DNA of 12,508 nt from Actinomycetes bacterium. Its GTDB lineage: Bacteria > Actinomycetota > Acidimicrobiia > Acidimicrobiales > Microtrichaceae. How positions within the stretch are numbered: the stretch's first letter is position 1; each line of letters starts with the position of its first letter. This document shows, in pieces, positions 6,351 through 12,107 of the stretch. Position numbers and translations under genes: made by a program. The notes beneath the pieces are model-generated. The model made no database searches. It saw only the letters and a program-made list of their open reading frames with translations, and was not told the DNA's origin. The stretch covers positions 1 through 12,508 of the forward strand of contig JAFAFN010000263.1 in the NCBI GenBank assembly GCA_023423475.1, given 5' to 3'.

Positions 6351-7265
6351 TCAGTAGCGCAGGCCAGGGGCCCGCGTGAAGAACACGTCGGTGGCCAGCT
6401 GCTGACCGAGCTTGGTGGCGTCCCAGCGCTTCTCGCCGTTGTTGATGGTCGGGCCGTCGGCCCAGCCCTTCATCAGGATGATGTTCTCGGCGACGGCACG
6501 GATGATCTGACCGGTGACGTGATCGGCCTCGTCCGAGGCGAGCCAGGCGACCAGCGGCGACGAGACCGCCGGGTCCATGCGGTTCCACTCGTCGTCGGGC
6601 ACGTCGTCGGCCTCGATGACCGTCGGGGCGCCGGGCATGGTGCCCGTGATGCGCGTCGCGGCGGCGGGGCCGACGGCGTTGACGGTGACGCCCAGCTTGA
6701 AGAGCTCGAGGCTGAGGGTCTGGGTGAGGCTCGCGATGGCGGCCTTGGCCGGGGCGTAGTTGGTCTGGCCGAAGTTGCCGGTCAGGCCTGCGCCGGAGAC
6801 GGTGTTGATGATGCGACCGTCGACCTTGGCACCGGTCTCCTTGTTCAGCGCACGCCAGTGCACCGCGGCGTGCTTGCAGGGGATCCAGGTACCACGCAGG
6901 TGGACCTTCAGCACGGCGTCGAAGTCCTCGACGCTCATGTTGAAGATCGAGCCGTCACGGACGATGCCAGCGTTGTTGACCAGGATGTCGAGGCTGCCGA
7001 ACTGCTCGACGGCCTGGGCGACCATCTCGCCGGCCGAGTCGTAGTCCGACACGTCCGCGTAGTTCGGCGCGGCCTCGCCACCGCGGGCCTTGATGATGGC
7101 GACGGTCAGGTCAGCGTCGCGGCCCGTCCCCTCGCCGGTGACCGAACCACCGAGGTCGTTGACGATGACCTTGGCGCCGTGCTTCGCCAGCTCGAGCGCG
7201 TGCCCGCGGCCGATGCCGTGTCCTGCTCCGGTGACGATGGCGACCTTGCCGTCGAGCATGCCCAT
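6351..7265 (-). CDS. SDR-family dehydrogenase, MFE-2/Hsd4A-like (beta-hydroxyacyl-CoA or steroid dehydrogenase)
   Basis: ATG 7265 follows GGAGGAG by 6 nt, giving 304 residues; an in-frame ATG at 7280 has no such site. Features of a classical SDR are all present: TGAGHGIG (12-19) for NAD(P), the D70-V loop, NNAG (97-100), catalytic S157 in NTVSGAG, Y170-x-x-x-K174 (NYAPAKAA) and NAVGPAAATR (196-205). The N-terminal MGMLDGKVAIVTGAG and the NNAGIVRDGSIFNMSVEDFDAVLKVHL stretch resemble the dehydrogenase domain of peroxisomal MFE-2/HSD17B4 and mycobacterial Hsd4A, rather than ordinary FabG, which is about 245 residues. The likely reaction is oxidation of 3-hydroxyacyl-CoA in fatty-acid or sterol side-chain beta-oxidation. 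A 21-bp inverted repeat overlaps its likely -10 box, so it seems to have its own promoter and repressor, distinct from the KstR-type sites. Family is firm; substrate is inferred. Confidence 0.92.
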   Translation of the reverse strand: MGMLDGKVAIVTGAGHGIGRGHALELAKHGAKVIVNDLGGSVTGEGTGRDADLTVAIIKARGGEAAPNYADVSDYDSAGEMVAQAVEQFGSLDILVNNAGIVRDGSIFNMSVEDFDAVLKVHLRGTWIPCKHAAVHWRALNKETGAKVDGRIINTVSGAGLTGNFGQTNYAPAKAAIASLTQTLSLELFKLGVTVNAVGPAAATRITGTMPGAPTVIEADDVPDDEWNRMDPAVSSPLVAWLASDEADHVTGQIIRAVAENIILMKGWADGPTINNGEKRWDATKLGQQLATDVFFTRAPGLRY

Positions 7266-7281
7266 TGGTGACTCCTCCATA

Positions 7282-7302
7282 GATCTGACAGGTCGTCAGA
7301 TC
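7282..7302. promoter_or_regulatory. 21-bp inverted-repeat operator candidate at the SDR promoter
   Basis: GATCTGAC, 5 bp (AGGTC), GTCAGATC form perfect 8-bp arms. On the minus strand a TANNNT -10 (TAGGAT) occupies 7305-7300 and overlaps one arm, so the transcript would begin near 7293 inside the repeat; the ribosome site GGAGGAG lies at 7272-7278. This is the position where a repressor dimer would block RNA polymerase. The repeat does not resemble the KstR-type motif, so another regulator is implied. An mRNA hairpin is an alternative, but the position over the start favours an operator. Confidence 0.6.
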
Positions 7303-7327
7303 CTACGGGGTGGGCGTGACGGCGGCG

Positions 7328-7357
7328 AAAACCGGCCCCGGTCGGCGGCTGCAGCCG
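7328..7357 (-). terminator. Putative terminator downstream of aquaporin gene
   Basis: Reading the minus strand after the aquaporin stop at 7369, there is a palindromic CGGCTGCAGCCG (7357-7346) and then ACCGGGGCCGGT (7342-7331) whose last T begins a run of four T (7331-7328). Short GC-rich hairpins followed by a T-run fit a factor-independent terminator, though each stem is only 4-5 bp. Confidence 0.4.
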
Positions 7358-7368
7358 GCGGTCGGCCG

Positions 7369-8178
7369 TCAGCTGGTCTCGACGCCCTCTGCCTCGGCCT
7401 CGCCGGTCTGGACCTCGTCGCCACCGGTGGCGGCCTTCCAGATGAGCGCACCGAGCACGCCACCCACGAGCGGCGCCGCGATGAACACCCACAGCTGGGT
7501 CAGGGCGGTGCCACGCTCGAAGAGGGCGGGGCCGAGCGAACGTGCCGGGTTCACGCTGGTGTTGGTGATCGGAATCGAGATGAGGTGGATCAACGTCAGC
7601 ATGAGGCCGATGCCGATCGCCGCCTGGGCCTTGGCGGCCGCCTTGGTCGTGACACCGAGGATCACGATGACGAACAGCGCGGTGAGCACGACCTCGGCGA
7701 TGATGGCGCCGGGCAGGTCGTAGAAGATCCGTCCGTTCTCCTGGCCGTAGGCGTTCGAGGCGAACGAGCCCTGACCGATGCTGAAGCCGCCGGGCTTGCT
7801 GGTCTGGATCGCCCAGAGCACGGCGACCGCCGCGATGGCACCGACGCACTGCGTGACGACGTAGGCCGGCACGTCCTTCCAGTCGAAGCGCTTCGCCGTG
7901 GCGAGACCGACCGAGACCGCCGGGTTGAAGTGGCCCCCCGAGACGTGACCGAGGCCGTAGGCACCGCACAGCACGGTGAGACCGAAGGCGAGCGAGACAC
8001 CCAGGTAGCCGATGCCGTTGTTGACCACGCCGGCCGCGGGCAGCTCGATGCCGCCGACACCGACCGCACCGCGGGTCGTGCCGAGCGCCGCAGCGGCGAA
8101 GATCGCCGAACCGCAACCACCGAGCACCAGCAGGAAGGTGCCGATGAACTCGGCCCCCAGCTTCTTCGACAGCAACAT
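7369..8178 (-). CDS. aqpZ: Aquaporin Z, water channel
   Basis: ATG 8178 with GAGGAG 6 nt upstream gives 269 residues of the MIP family, with six hydrophobic membrane segments and two half-helices. Both NPA boxes are intact: NPAVS (85-89) in SGGHFNPAVS and NPARS (210-214) in TNTSVNPARS. By alignment to E. coli AqpZ the selectivity filter is F65, H198, T207 and R213, the water-specific set rather than the wider glycerol-channel set. Differences from the E. coli protein are a longer loop after the first helix (about 33-52, Gly/Val-rich) and an acidic C-terminal tail (TGGDEVQTGEAEAEG). It sits in the cytoplasmic membrane and handles osmotic water flow. The gene appears to be its own unit, with 75 bp upstream holding overlapping inverted repeats and a T-run hairpin downstream. 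Confidence 0.96.
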   Translation of the reverse strand: MLLSKKLGAEFIGTFLLVLGGCGSAIFAAAALGTTRGAVGVGGIELPAAGVVNNGIGYLGVSLAFGLTVLCGAYGLGHVSGGHFNPAVSVGLATAKRFDWKDVPAYVVTQCVGAIAAVAVLWAIQTSKPGGFSIGQGSFASNAYGQENGRIFYDLPGAIIAEVVLTALFVIVILGVTTKAAAKAQAAIGIGLMLTLIHLISIPITNTSVNPARSLGPALFERGTALTQLWVFIAAPLVGGVLGALIWKAATGGDEVQTGEAEAEGVETS

Positions 8179-8186
8179 GATGATCT

Positions 8187-8219
8187 CCTCAGGTCGACCC
8201 TGAGGGGACGGTACCCCTC
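8187..8219 (-). promoter_or_regulatory. Overlapping inverted repeats in the aquaporin leader, one covering the ribosome site
   Basis: On the minus strand, GAGGGG (8219-8214) can pair with CCCCTC (8207-8202), and CCTCAGG (8205-8199) can pair with CCTGAGG (8193-8187). The second stem takes in part of the GAGGAG ribosome site (8190-8185). Both stems use bases 8205-8202, so they cannot form together. This may be a small RNA switch. Against that, TACCGT at 8213-8208 fits a TANNNT -10; if transcription starts near 8201 the first repeat is DNA only and would be an operator over the -10. The sequence shows the repeats but not which reading is right. Confidence 0.45.
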
Positions 8220-8253
8220 GCACATTCCTGTGTGGCGGACCGAGGGCCAACCC

Positions 8254-8817
8254 TCAGTGCGGTGCGGGACCTGGGCGCTCATCGACCGGCGCCGACAGCA
8301 GGGCGACGACGACCTCGCCGCCGTAGTTGCTCTGCCGACCGACCTCGACGAACCCGAGGGTGCCGTGGAACGCCATGGACACCGGATTCGGCGGCTCGAC
8401 GTTGACCTCGCAGGTCACCTGCGGCACGCCCTGTTCGCTGGCGTGGTCGAACACCGCGCCGTAGAGCAGCCGCCCGACCCCACGGCGGTGGGCGGCGGTC
8501 GAGACGATGATCCGGTCGACGTAGCGGAAGTCCCCGGCGGCGCCGTCGGCAGCGAACGCGTCGGCGAAGAACCGGTAGTTCGGCGAGTCGTAGTCGGCAC
8601 CGGGCCCCATCACGATCACCACTCCGAGCAGCTCGCCGCCCTCGGGATCAGACGCGACGAGCGCCAGGCTCGACTCGCCCAGGATGTGCTCGAGTCGCTC
8701 GGCGTCGAGCTCGCTGACCTCGGGCACCCAGTCGTTGTTCAGCGCCAGCACCGCCGGCAGGTCGGATCCCTCGATCGGGCGCAGCACCGCCGGGCCGAGC
8801 GCCCCCGGGTCGCTCAA
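8254..8817 (-). CDS. GNAT-family N-acetyltransferase
   Basis: The 187-residue protein has a GNAT fold: N-terminal VLRPIEGSDLPAVLALNN (11-28), beta strands LALVASD and ELLGVVIVM (62-70), then motif A as RIIVSTAAHRRGVGRLLYGAVFDHA starting at 102, with the R/QxxGxG acetyl-CoA loop as R111-R-G-V-G-R, and motif B SMAFHGTLGFVEVG (147-160). The start is a TTG at 8817 that overlaps the acyl-CoA synthetase stop by 4 bp (TTGA), so translation is coupled and the unusual start is credible; a later GTG within AVLRP would remove about ten residues. The acceptor amine is unknown. Co-translation with an AMP-forming CoA ligase raises the possibility that it uses or modulates that enzyme, as some GNATs acylate the catalytic lysine of such ligases, but nothing in the sequence proves this. 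Confidence 0.88.
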   Translation of the reverse strand: MSDPGALGPAVLRPIEGSDLPAVLALNNDWVPEVSELDAERLEHILGESSLALVASDPEGGELLGVVIVMGPGADYDSPNYRFFADAFAADGAAGDFRYVDRIIVSTAAHRRGVGRLLYGAVFDHASEQGVPQVTCEVNVEPPNPVSMAFHGTLGFVEVGRQSNYGGEVVVALLSAPVDERPGPAPH

Positions 8818-10361
8818 CCCTTGAACTCGTCGCGCAGGACGTGCTTGAGCACCTTGCCGGAGGTGTTGCGCGGCAGGACGTCGACGACCTCGAGCTGCTC
8901 GGGCAGCTTGCGGGTCATCAACCCCTGGTCGCGCAGGTGGATGATCAGCTCGTCGAAGGTGACGTCATCCGCGCCGCCGGCGAGCTGCACGACCGCGCAC
9001 ACCCGCTCACCGGAGTCCGGGTCGGGCAGGCCGATGACCGCGACGTCCGCGATCTTGTCGTGGGTGTGGAGGAGATCCTCGACCTCCTTCGCCGAGACGT
9101 TCTCGCCCTTGCGCACGATGACGTCCTTGAGCCGACCCGTGATGATCACGTTGCCGCGATCGTCGATGCGGCCGAGGTCACCCGTGCGGAAGAAGCCGTC
9201 GTCGTCGAAGGCCTCGATGTCGAGCGCGGCGTCCACGTACCCCTGCATCATCTGCGGTGCCCGGGCACGCAGCTCGCCCTCTTCGCCGTCGATGGCGATG
9301 CGGCCGTCCGCCTGCACGACGCGGAGCTCGACGCCGTGCATCGGCTTGCCCTCGCTGACCGCGAGCTCGGCGTCGGTGTCCTCGAGTCCCGCCATCGTCA
9401 GGATGGGTGCCTCGGTCAGGCCCCACCCGGCGAGCACGGGCGCATCGAAGGTCGAGCGGATGTCGGCGACGAGGGTCGACGGCTTGGCGGCACCACCGCC
9501 GGGGAAGCCCCGCACGTCGGGGAAGATCTGGTGCAGCTGCGAGCGCTGGTGTGCCAGGTAGGCCTGGTGGAACACCGTGCCGGCACCGGCGAGCGTCACG
9601 CCCTCGCGCGAGAGGACCTCGATCGTGTCGGGCCCCTCGAAGGACTCGGTGACGATGTTCGAGCAGCCCGACTGGAGGCTCGCCAGCAACCAGACGATGC
9701 CACCGACGTGGGTGAGCGGGAACACCATCGCGTTGCGGTCGTGCGGGATCAGCCCCAGACGCTGGCTCATGCCCCGCGCCGCGGCGAGCAACGAGGCGTC
9801 GGTGTGGCGCACGCCCTTGGGGTCCGCCGTCGTGCCCGACGTGTAGAAGAGCCACGTCGTGGGCTGGTCCTCCGGCTCGAGCCCCTCGGAGTCCGCCCCG
9901 TCGTACAGGGCCGGCAGGGTCGAGGTGTCGCCCTGGGGCAGCGCCCGATCGCTGACGAGCACGCGCATGTTGCCGTTGCGTCGGGCGACGTCGGTCGCGA
10001 GCGCTTCGTGGTCGAACCCGCGGTGCTGCGACGGCACCACGAGCAGCGACGTGCCGGCCTGGGTCGTGATGAAGTCGAGCTCGCGCTCGCGGTAGACCGG
10101 CAGGACCGGGTTCTGGACCACGCCGAGTCGGGACAGCGCGGCGACGAGCACCAGCGACTCGATCCACGACGGCAGCTGCCAGGTCACGACGTCGCCCTCG
10201 GTGACCCCGGCGGCGGCGAGGCCCGCCGCGGCGAGCTCGGCCTCGGCCCAGTACTCGGCGAAGGTGAGGGTGCGCATGTCCTCGTCGACGGCCATGAGCG
10301 CATCCGGGGTGGCATCCACCCGCTTCTCCATCAGCTCCCACAACGTGCGCCCCAGCAGCAT
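8814..10361 (-). CDS. AMP-forming acyl-CoA synthetase (ANL superfamily)
   Basis: This 515-residue ligase has the full ANL motif set: the P-loop YTSGTTADPKG (173-183), a GWGLTEA adenine/substrate motif (312-318), FRTGDLGRID (391-400) with the ATP-binding Asp, the hinge-containing TGRLKDVIVRKGENVSAKEVE (408-428) and the C-terminal PRNTSGKVLK (497-506) with catalytic K503. It activates a carboxylic acid to acyl-AMP and then acyl-CoA. Overall it is closest in feel to cyclohexanecarboxylate/medium-chain acid-CoA ligases and actinobacterial FadD proteins; substrate cannot be fixed. ATG 10361 has no ribosome site, but a TAGACT -10 stands 6 nt before it, so the mRNA is probably leaderless. It heads a two-gene unit with the GNAT gene. 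An activated acyl-CoA would suit the nearby SDR dehydrogenase, though the aquaporin gene separates them. Confidence 0.93.
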   Translation of the reverse strand: MLLGRTLWELMEKRVDATPDALMAVDEDMRTLTFAEYWAEAELAAAGLAAAGVTEGDVVTWQLPSWIESLVLVAALSRLGVVQNPVLPVYRERELDFITTQAGTSLLVVPSQHRGFDHEALATDVARRNGNMRVLVSDRALPQGDTSTLPALYDGADSEGLEPEDQPTTWLFYTSGTTADPKGVRHTDASLLAAARGMSQRLGLIPHDRNAMVFPLTHVGGIVWLLASLQSGCSNIVTESFEGPDTIEVLSREGVTLAGAGTVFHQAYLAHQRSQLHQIFPDVRGFPGGGAAKPSTLVADIRSTFDAPVLAGWGLTEAPILTMAGLEDTDAELAVSEGKPMHGVELRVVQADGRIAIDGEEGELRARAPQMMQGYVDAALDIEAFDDDGFFRTGDLGRIDDRGNVIITGRLKDVIVRKGENVSAKEVEDLLHTHDKIADVAVIGLPDPDSGERVCAVVQLAGGADDVTFDELIIHLRDQGLMTRKLPEQLEVVDVLPRNTSGKVLKHVLRDEFKG

Positions 10362-10367
10362 GGGGTC

Positions 10368-10373
10368 AGTCTA
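10368..10373 (-). promoter_or_regulatory. Candidate -10 box (TAGACT) for a leaderless acyl-CoA synthetase mRNA
   Basis: On the minus strand TAGACT fits TANNNT and is separated from ATG 10361 by 6 nt, the spacing that puts the first transcribed base at the start codon. No ribosome site exists between them. This is the clearest leaderless arrangement in the window. No clear -35 is seen. Confidence 0.55.
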
Positions 10374-10395
10374 GGTGCCCGTCGCGCGCGGGTCT

Positions 10396-10425
10396 CTCCC
10401 GACGGCCGGTCCCTCCCGACGGCCG
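10396..10425. repeat. 13-bp direct repeat with 17-bp period
   Basis: CTCCCGACGGCCG occurs at 10396-10408 and again at 10413-10425, separated by GTCC. The pair lies just upstream of the likely -10 of the acyl-CoA synthetase gene. It could be a tandem activator or repressor site, or a simple local duplication; no protein family is suggested by the motif. Confidence 0.6.
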
Positions 10426-10432
10426 AGCCTGG

Positions 10433-10456
10433 GGCGCCCATCCGCCGGTGGGCGCC
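10433..10456 (-). terminator. Putative hairpin terminator after the membrane-anchored protein
   Basis: A perfect 8-bp stem, GGCGCCCA pairing with TGGGCGCC, with an 8-nt loop begins 6 nt past the stop codon of the minus-strand gene ending at 10463. No T-tract follows. Its position between that gene and the separate promoter of the acyl-CoA synthetase supports a terminator. Confidence 0.5.
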
Positions 10457-10462
10457 GGTCCG

Positions 10463-11023
10463 TCAGCGCGGCAGCGGGCCGGCGGGGACCACGACCACCG
10501 CGCGGGAGCCGGCGGGGTCCTGCAGCGGCAGGCGGAACTCCCGTTGCGGCGCCGCCGGGTCGCACGGGGCGCCGTCGTCGGGCTGCACCGCCACGGCCAT
10601 CACCGTCACGCTCGCCGGCGTCTCGGTCACCGCGAGCTGTGCCAGGTACTCGTCGGCCGACGCGGCGCACCCCACCGAGATCGCGAGCGTCGAGCCGCCA
10701 TCGACCTGCTCGAATGTCAGCGGAGCGATCAGCGCGTCCGGCTCGCCCTCGACCTCGAGCCACCCCGCCGGAGCGACCAGTGCGTAGGTGCGTGCGCCGT
10801 CGGCCTCGTGCACCTCGGCGACACCCTCGGGCACGTCCGACCCGTCGGGCATCATCGGTCCTGGCGGCGCGGCGCGGCGTTGGCTCACCTCGACCAGGCT
10901 CGTCGAGCCCTGCGTGTCACCACCGACCAACATCACGATCCCGACCGCGAGCAGCACGACGCAGATGGCCGCGACCACCCAGATGCTGACGCCCTTCGGC
11001 CGCCCCGACTCGTCGTTCGTCAC
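10463..11023 (-). CDS. Single-pass membrane-anchored protein of unknown function
   Basis: I do not recognise a family. The 186-residue protein starts at GTG 11023 with a short polar, positively charged segment (MTNDESGRPKG), then a single hydrophobic helix at about 13-34 (VSIWVVAAICVVLLAVGIVMLV), then roughly 150 residues outside the membrane in the usual orientation. The outer part has a Pro/Ala-rich linker (51-68) and a likely small beta domain (TYALVAPAGWLEVEG, STLAISVGCA, SVTVMAVAVQPDD, RAVVVVPAGPLP) with two cysteines, C119 and C154, that could form a disulfide. The layout is reminiscent of surface lipoprotein-like domains that read PAGW..., but that is only a resemblance. It is divergent from the cupredoxin-like lipoprotein, with 201 bp between them, and ends in a hairpin, so it is probably monocistronic. 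Confidence 0.75.
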   Translation of the reverse strand: MTNDESGRPKGVSIWVVAAICVVLLAVGIVMLVGGDTQGSTSLVEVSQRRAAPPGPMMPDGSDVPEGVAEVHEADGARTYALVAPAGWLEVEGEPDALIAPLTFEQVDGGSTLAISVGCAASADEYLAQLAVTETPASVTVMAVAVQPDDGAPCDPAAPQREFRLPLQDPAGSRAVVVVPAGPLPR

Positions 11024-11079
11024 CGATCCAGCGTGCTACAGCATCGCGACCGGTGCGAATGGCGATCGGCCCGCAAGTC

Positions 11080-11090
11080 CGGTTCAACCG
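11080..11090. repeat. 11-bp palindrome in the divergent intergenic region
   Basis: CGGTT-C-AACCG is a perfect palindrome with one central base. It lies in the 201-bp gap between the membrane-anchored protein gene and the lipoprotein gene, nearer the former's start. It may be a small operator; it does not match the KstR-type motif because the AAC and GTT halves are in the opposite order. Confidence 0.4.
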
Positions 11091-11109
11091 TTGCGTCGGA
11101 TGGGCGTGG

Positions 11110-11134
11110 TGGCACCCCTGCGGTCGTGGTGCCA
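11110..11134. promoter_or_regulatory. Inverted repeat, operator candidate upstream of the cupredoxin-like lipoprotein
   Basis: TGGCACC at 11110-11116 and GGTGCCA at 11128-11134 form perfect 7-bp arms separated by 11 bp. The site lies about 30 bp upstream of a TANNNT -10 candidate (TACGTT, 11164-11169) for the plus-strand lipoprotein gene, near where an upstream regulator would bind. Half-site centres are 18 bp apart, close to two helical turns. The rest of the 201-bp gap shows only the palindrome at 11080-11090. Confidence 0.45.
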
Positions 11135-11163
11135 TCACGGTTCCCCTCGTCGTCGTCGCTGCG

Positions 11164-11169
11164 TACGTT
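11164..11169 (+). promoter_or_regulatory. Candidate -10 box (TACGTT) for the lipoprotein gene
   Basis: TACGTT matches TANNNT and would start transcription near 11176, about 50 nt before ATG 11225. TTCCCC about 19 bp upstream is a weak -35 candidate. This rests on pattern and position only. Confidence 0.3.
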
Positions 11170-11224
11170 CCAAACAGCGACCTCCGTCCAACCCGACGGG
11201 CGCATCCGAACGTGAGGAGCCGAC

Positions 11225-12055
11225 ATGGAGAACCGACCGACCGAACCGATCCGACGACGGACCCCCCACCGTTCCGCGCGACTCCGACCGGCCTGGGCCG
11301 CACTGGTCGCAGCTGGGCTCGCGGTGATCCCCGCGTGCAGCTCCGAGGGGACCGCGTCGACCACCAGCGAGTCCACTTCGACCAGCGAGGAGTCGACCAC
11401 GAGCGCTGCTCCCGCCGGCCAACCCGAGGAGGGTCTCGAGGAGTACTGCGCCCTCGCGGTCCAGCTGACCGAGCAGGACGGTCCGCCGACCGAGGAGCAG
11501 CTCCGCGAGTACCAGTCGCTCGCACCCGACGAGGTCGCCGAACCGATCGGCGCGATCGTCGAGGCGTTCAGCGCTGCAGGGGGCAACATGGGTGCGATCT
11601 TCTCGGACCCCGCCGCCGCGTCGGCACTGGACGAGCTGACCGCGTTCGAGGAGGAGCACTGCGGGATGGAGGCCGACGCCGCCGACCCCGCCGTGACCCA
11701 GCTCGACCCCGATGCCACACGCGTCGAGCTCTCCGCGACCGACTTCGCCTTCGACACCGACTACCCCACGACCGCCGGCCGCTACTCGTTCGCGATCTCC
11801 AACGACGGCGCCGAACCACACCTGGCGATCCTGGTGCAGCTCGAGGACGGCGCCACCCTGGAGCAGGCGCTGGCCTCCGAGGGCGAGGAGGGAGTGGCGG
11901 TCGCCTTCGAGTCCGACGTCATCCCACCGGGGGGCGAGGGATTCCTGAGCGTCGATCTCACCGCCGGCGACTGGGTGCTCGTCTGCCCCATCCCCGATGC
12001 CGAGGGCACCTCGCACGCCGAGCACGGCATGGTGCACGAGTTCACGGTGCAGTGA
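11225..12055 (+). CDS. Lipoprotein with helical domain and C-terminal cupredoxin-like copper site
   Basis: ATG 11225 has GAGGAG 5 nt upstream (11214-11219) and gives 276 residues. The N-terminus is Arg-rich (8-21), then hydrophobic (22-36), ending in VIPAC with C38 as probable lipid attachment site; P36 makes the lipobox slightly atypical. A Ser/Thr-rich tether follows (39-62). Residues 70-150 form an acidic helical domain bracketed by C75 and C146, perhaps a disulfide. The C-terminal domain (about 164-276) has beta strands and the ligand pattern of a type-1 copper protein: H199 in EPHLAI, then C254-P-I-P, H264 or H267, and M269 in HGM. The C-P-x-P...H...GM order matches plastocyanin/sulfocyanin-like domains. 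An extracytoplasmic electron-carrier or copper-binding role is inferred. It is followed 52 bp later by an ABC permease gene on the same strand. Confidence 0.82.
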   Translation: MENRPTEPIRRRTPHRSARLRPAWAALVAAGLAVIPACSSEGTASTTSESTSTSEESTTSAAPAGQPEEGLEEYCALAVQLTEQDGPPTEEQLREYQSLAPDEVAEPIGAIVEAFSAAGGNMGAIFSDPAAASALDELTAFEEEHCGMEADAADPAVTQLDPDATRVELSATDFAFDTDYPTTAGRYSFAISNDGAEPHLAILVQLEDGATLEQALASEGEEGVAVAFESDVIPPGGEGFLSVDLTAGDWVLVCPIPDAEGTSHAEHGMVHEFTVQ

Positions 12056-12107
12056 CCCGACGACGGTGGCAGGCTCGAGTGCTCGGGCACGGTCGCAGGA
12101 GGACGAC

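Noticed and set aside
8242..8255. GAGGG-CCAA-CCCTC hairpin as a terminator for the GNAT gene
   Set aside because: A 5-bp stem overlapping the stop codon itself, without a T-tract; could be chance in this GC-rich gap.
7090..9561. An 823-codon plus-strand open frame across SDR, aquaporin, GNAT and synthetase genes
   Set aside because: It spans several genes with strong motifs on the minus strand and encodes low-complexity Arg/Asp/Gly-rich and then Ser-rich sequence; a GC-bias shadow.
8841..10787. A 648-codon plus-strand open frame opposite the acyl-CoA synthetase
   Set aside because: It is antisense to a full set of ANL motifs and resembles nothing known.
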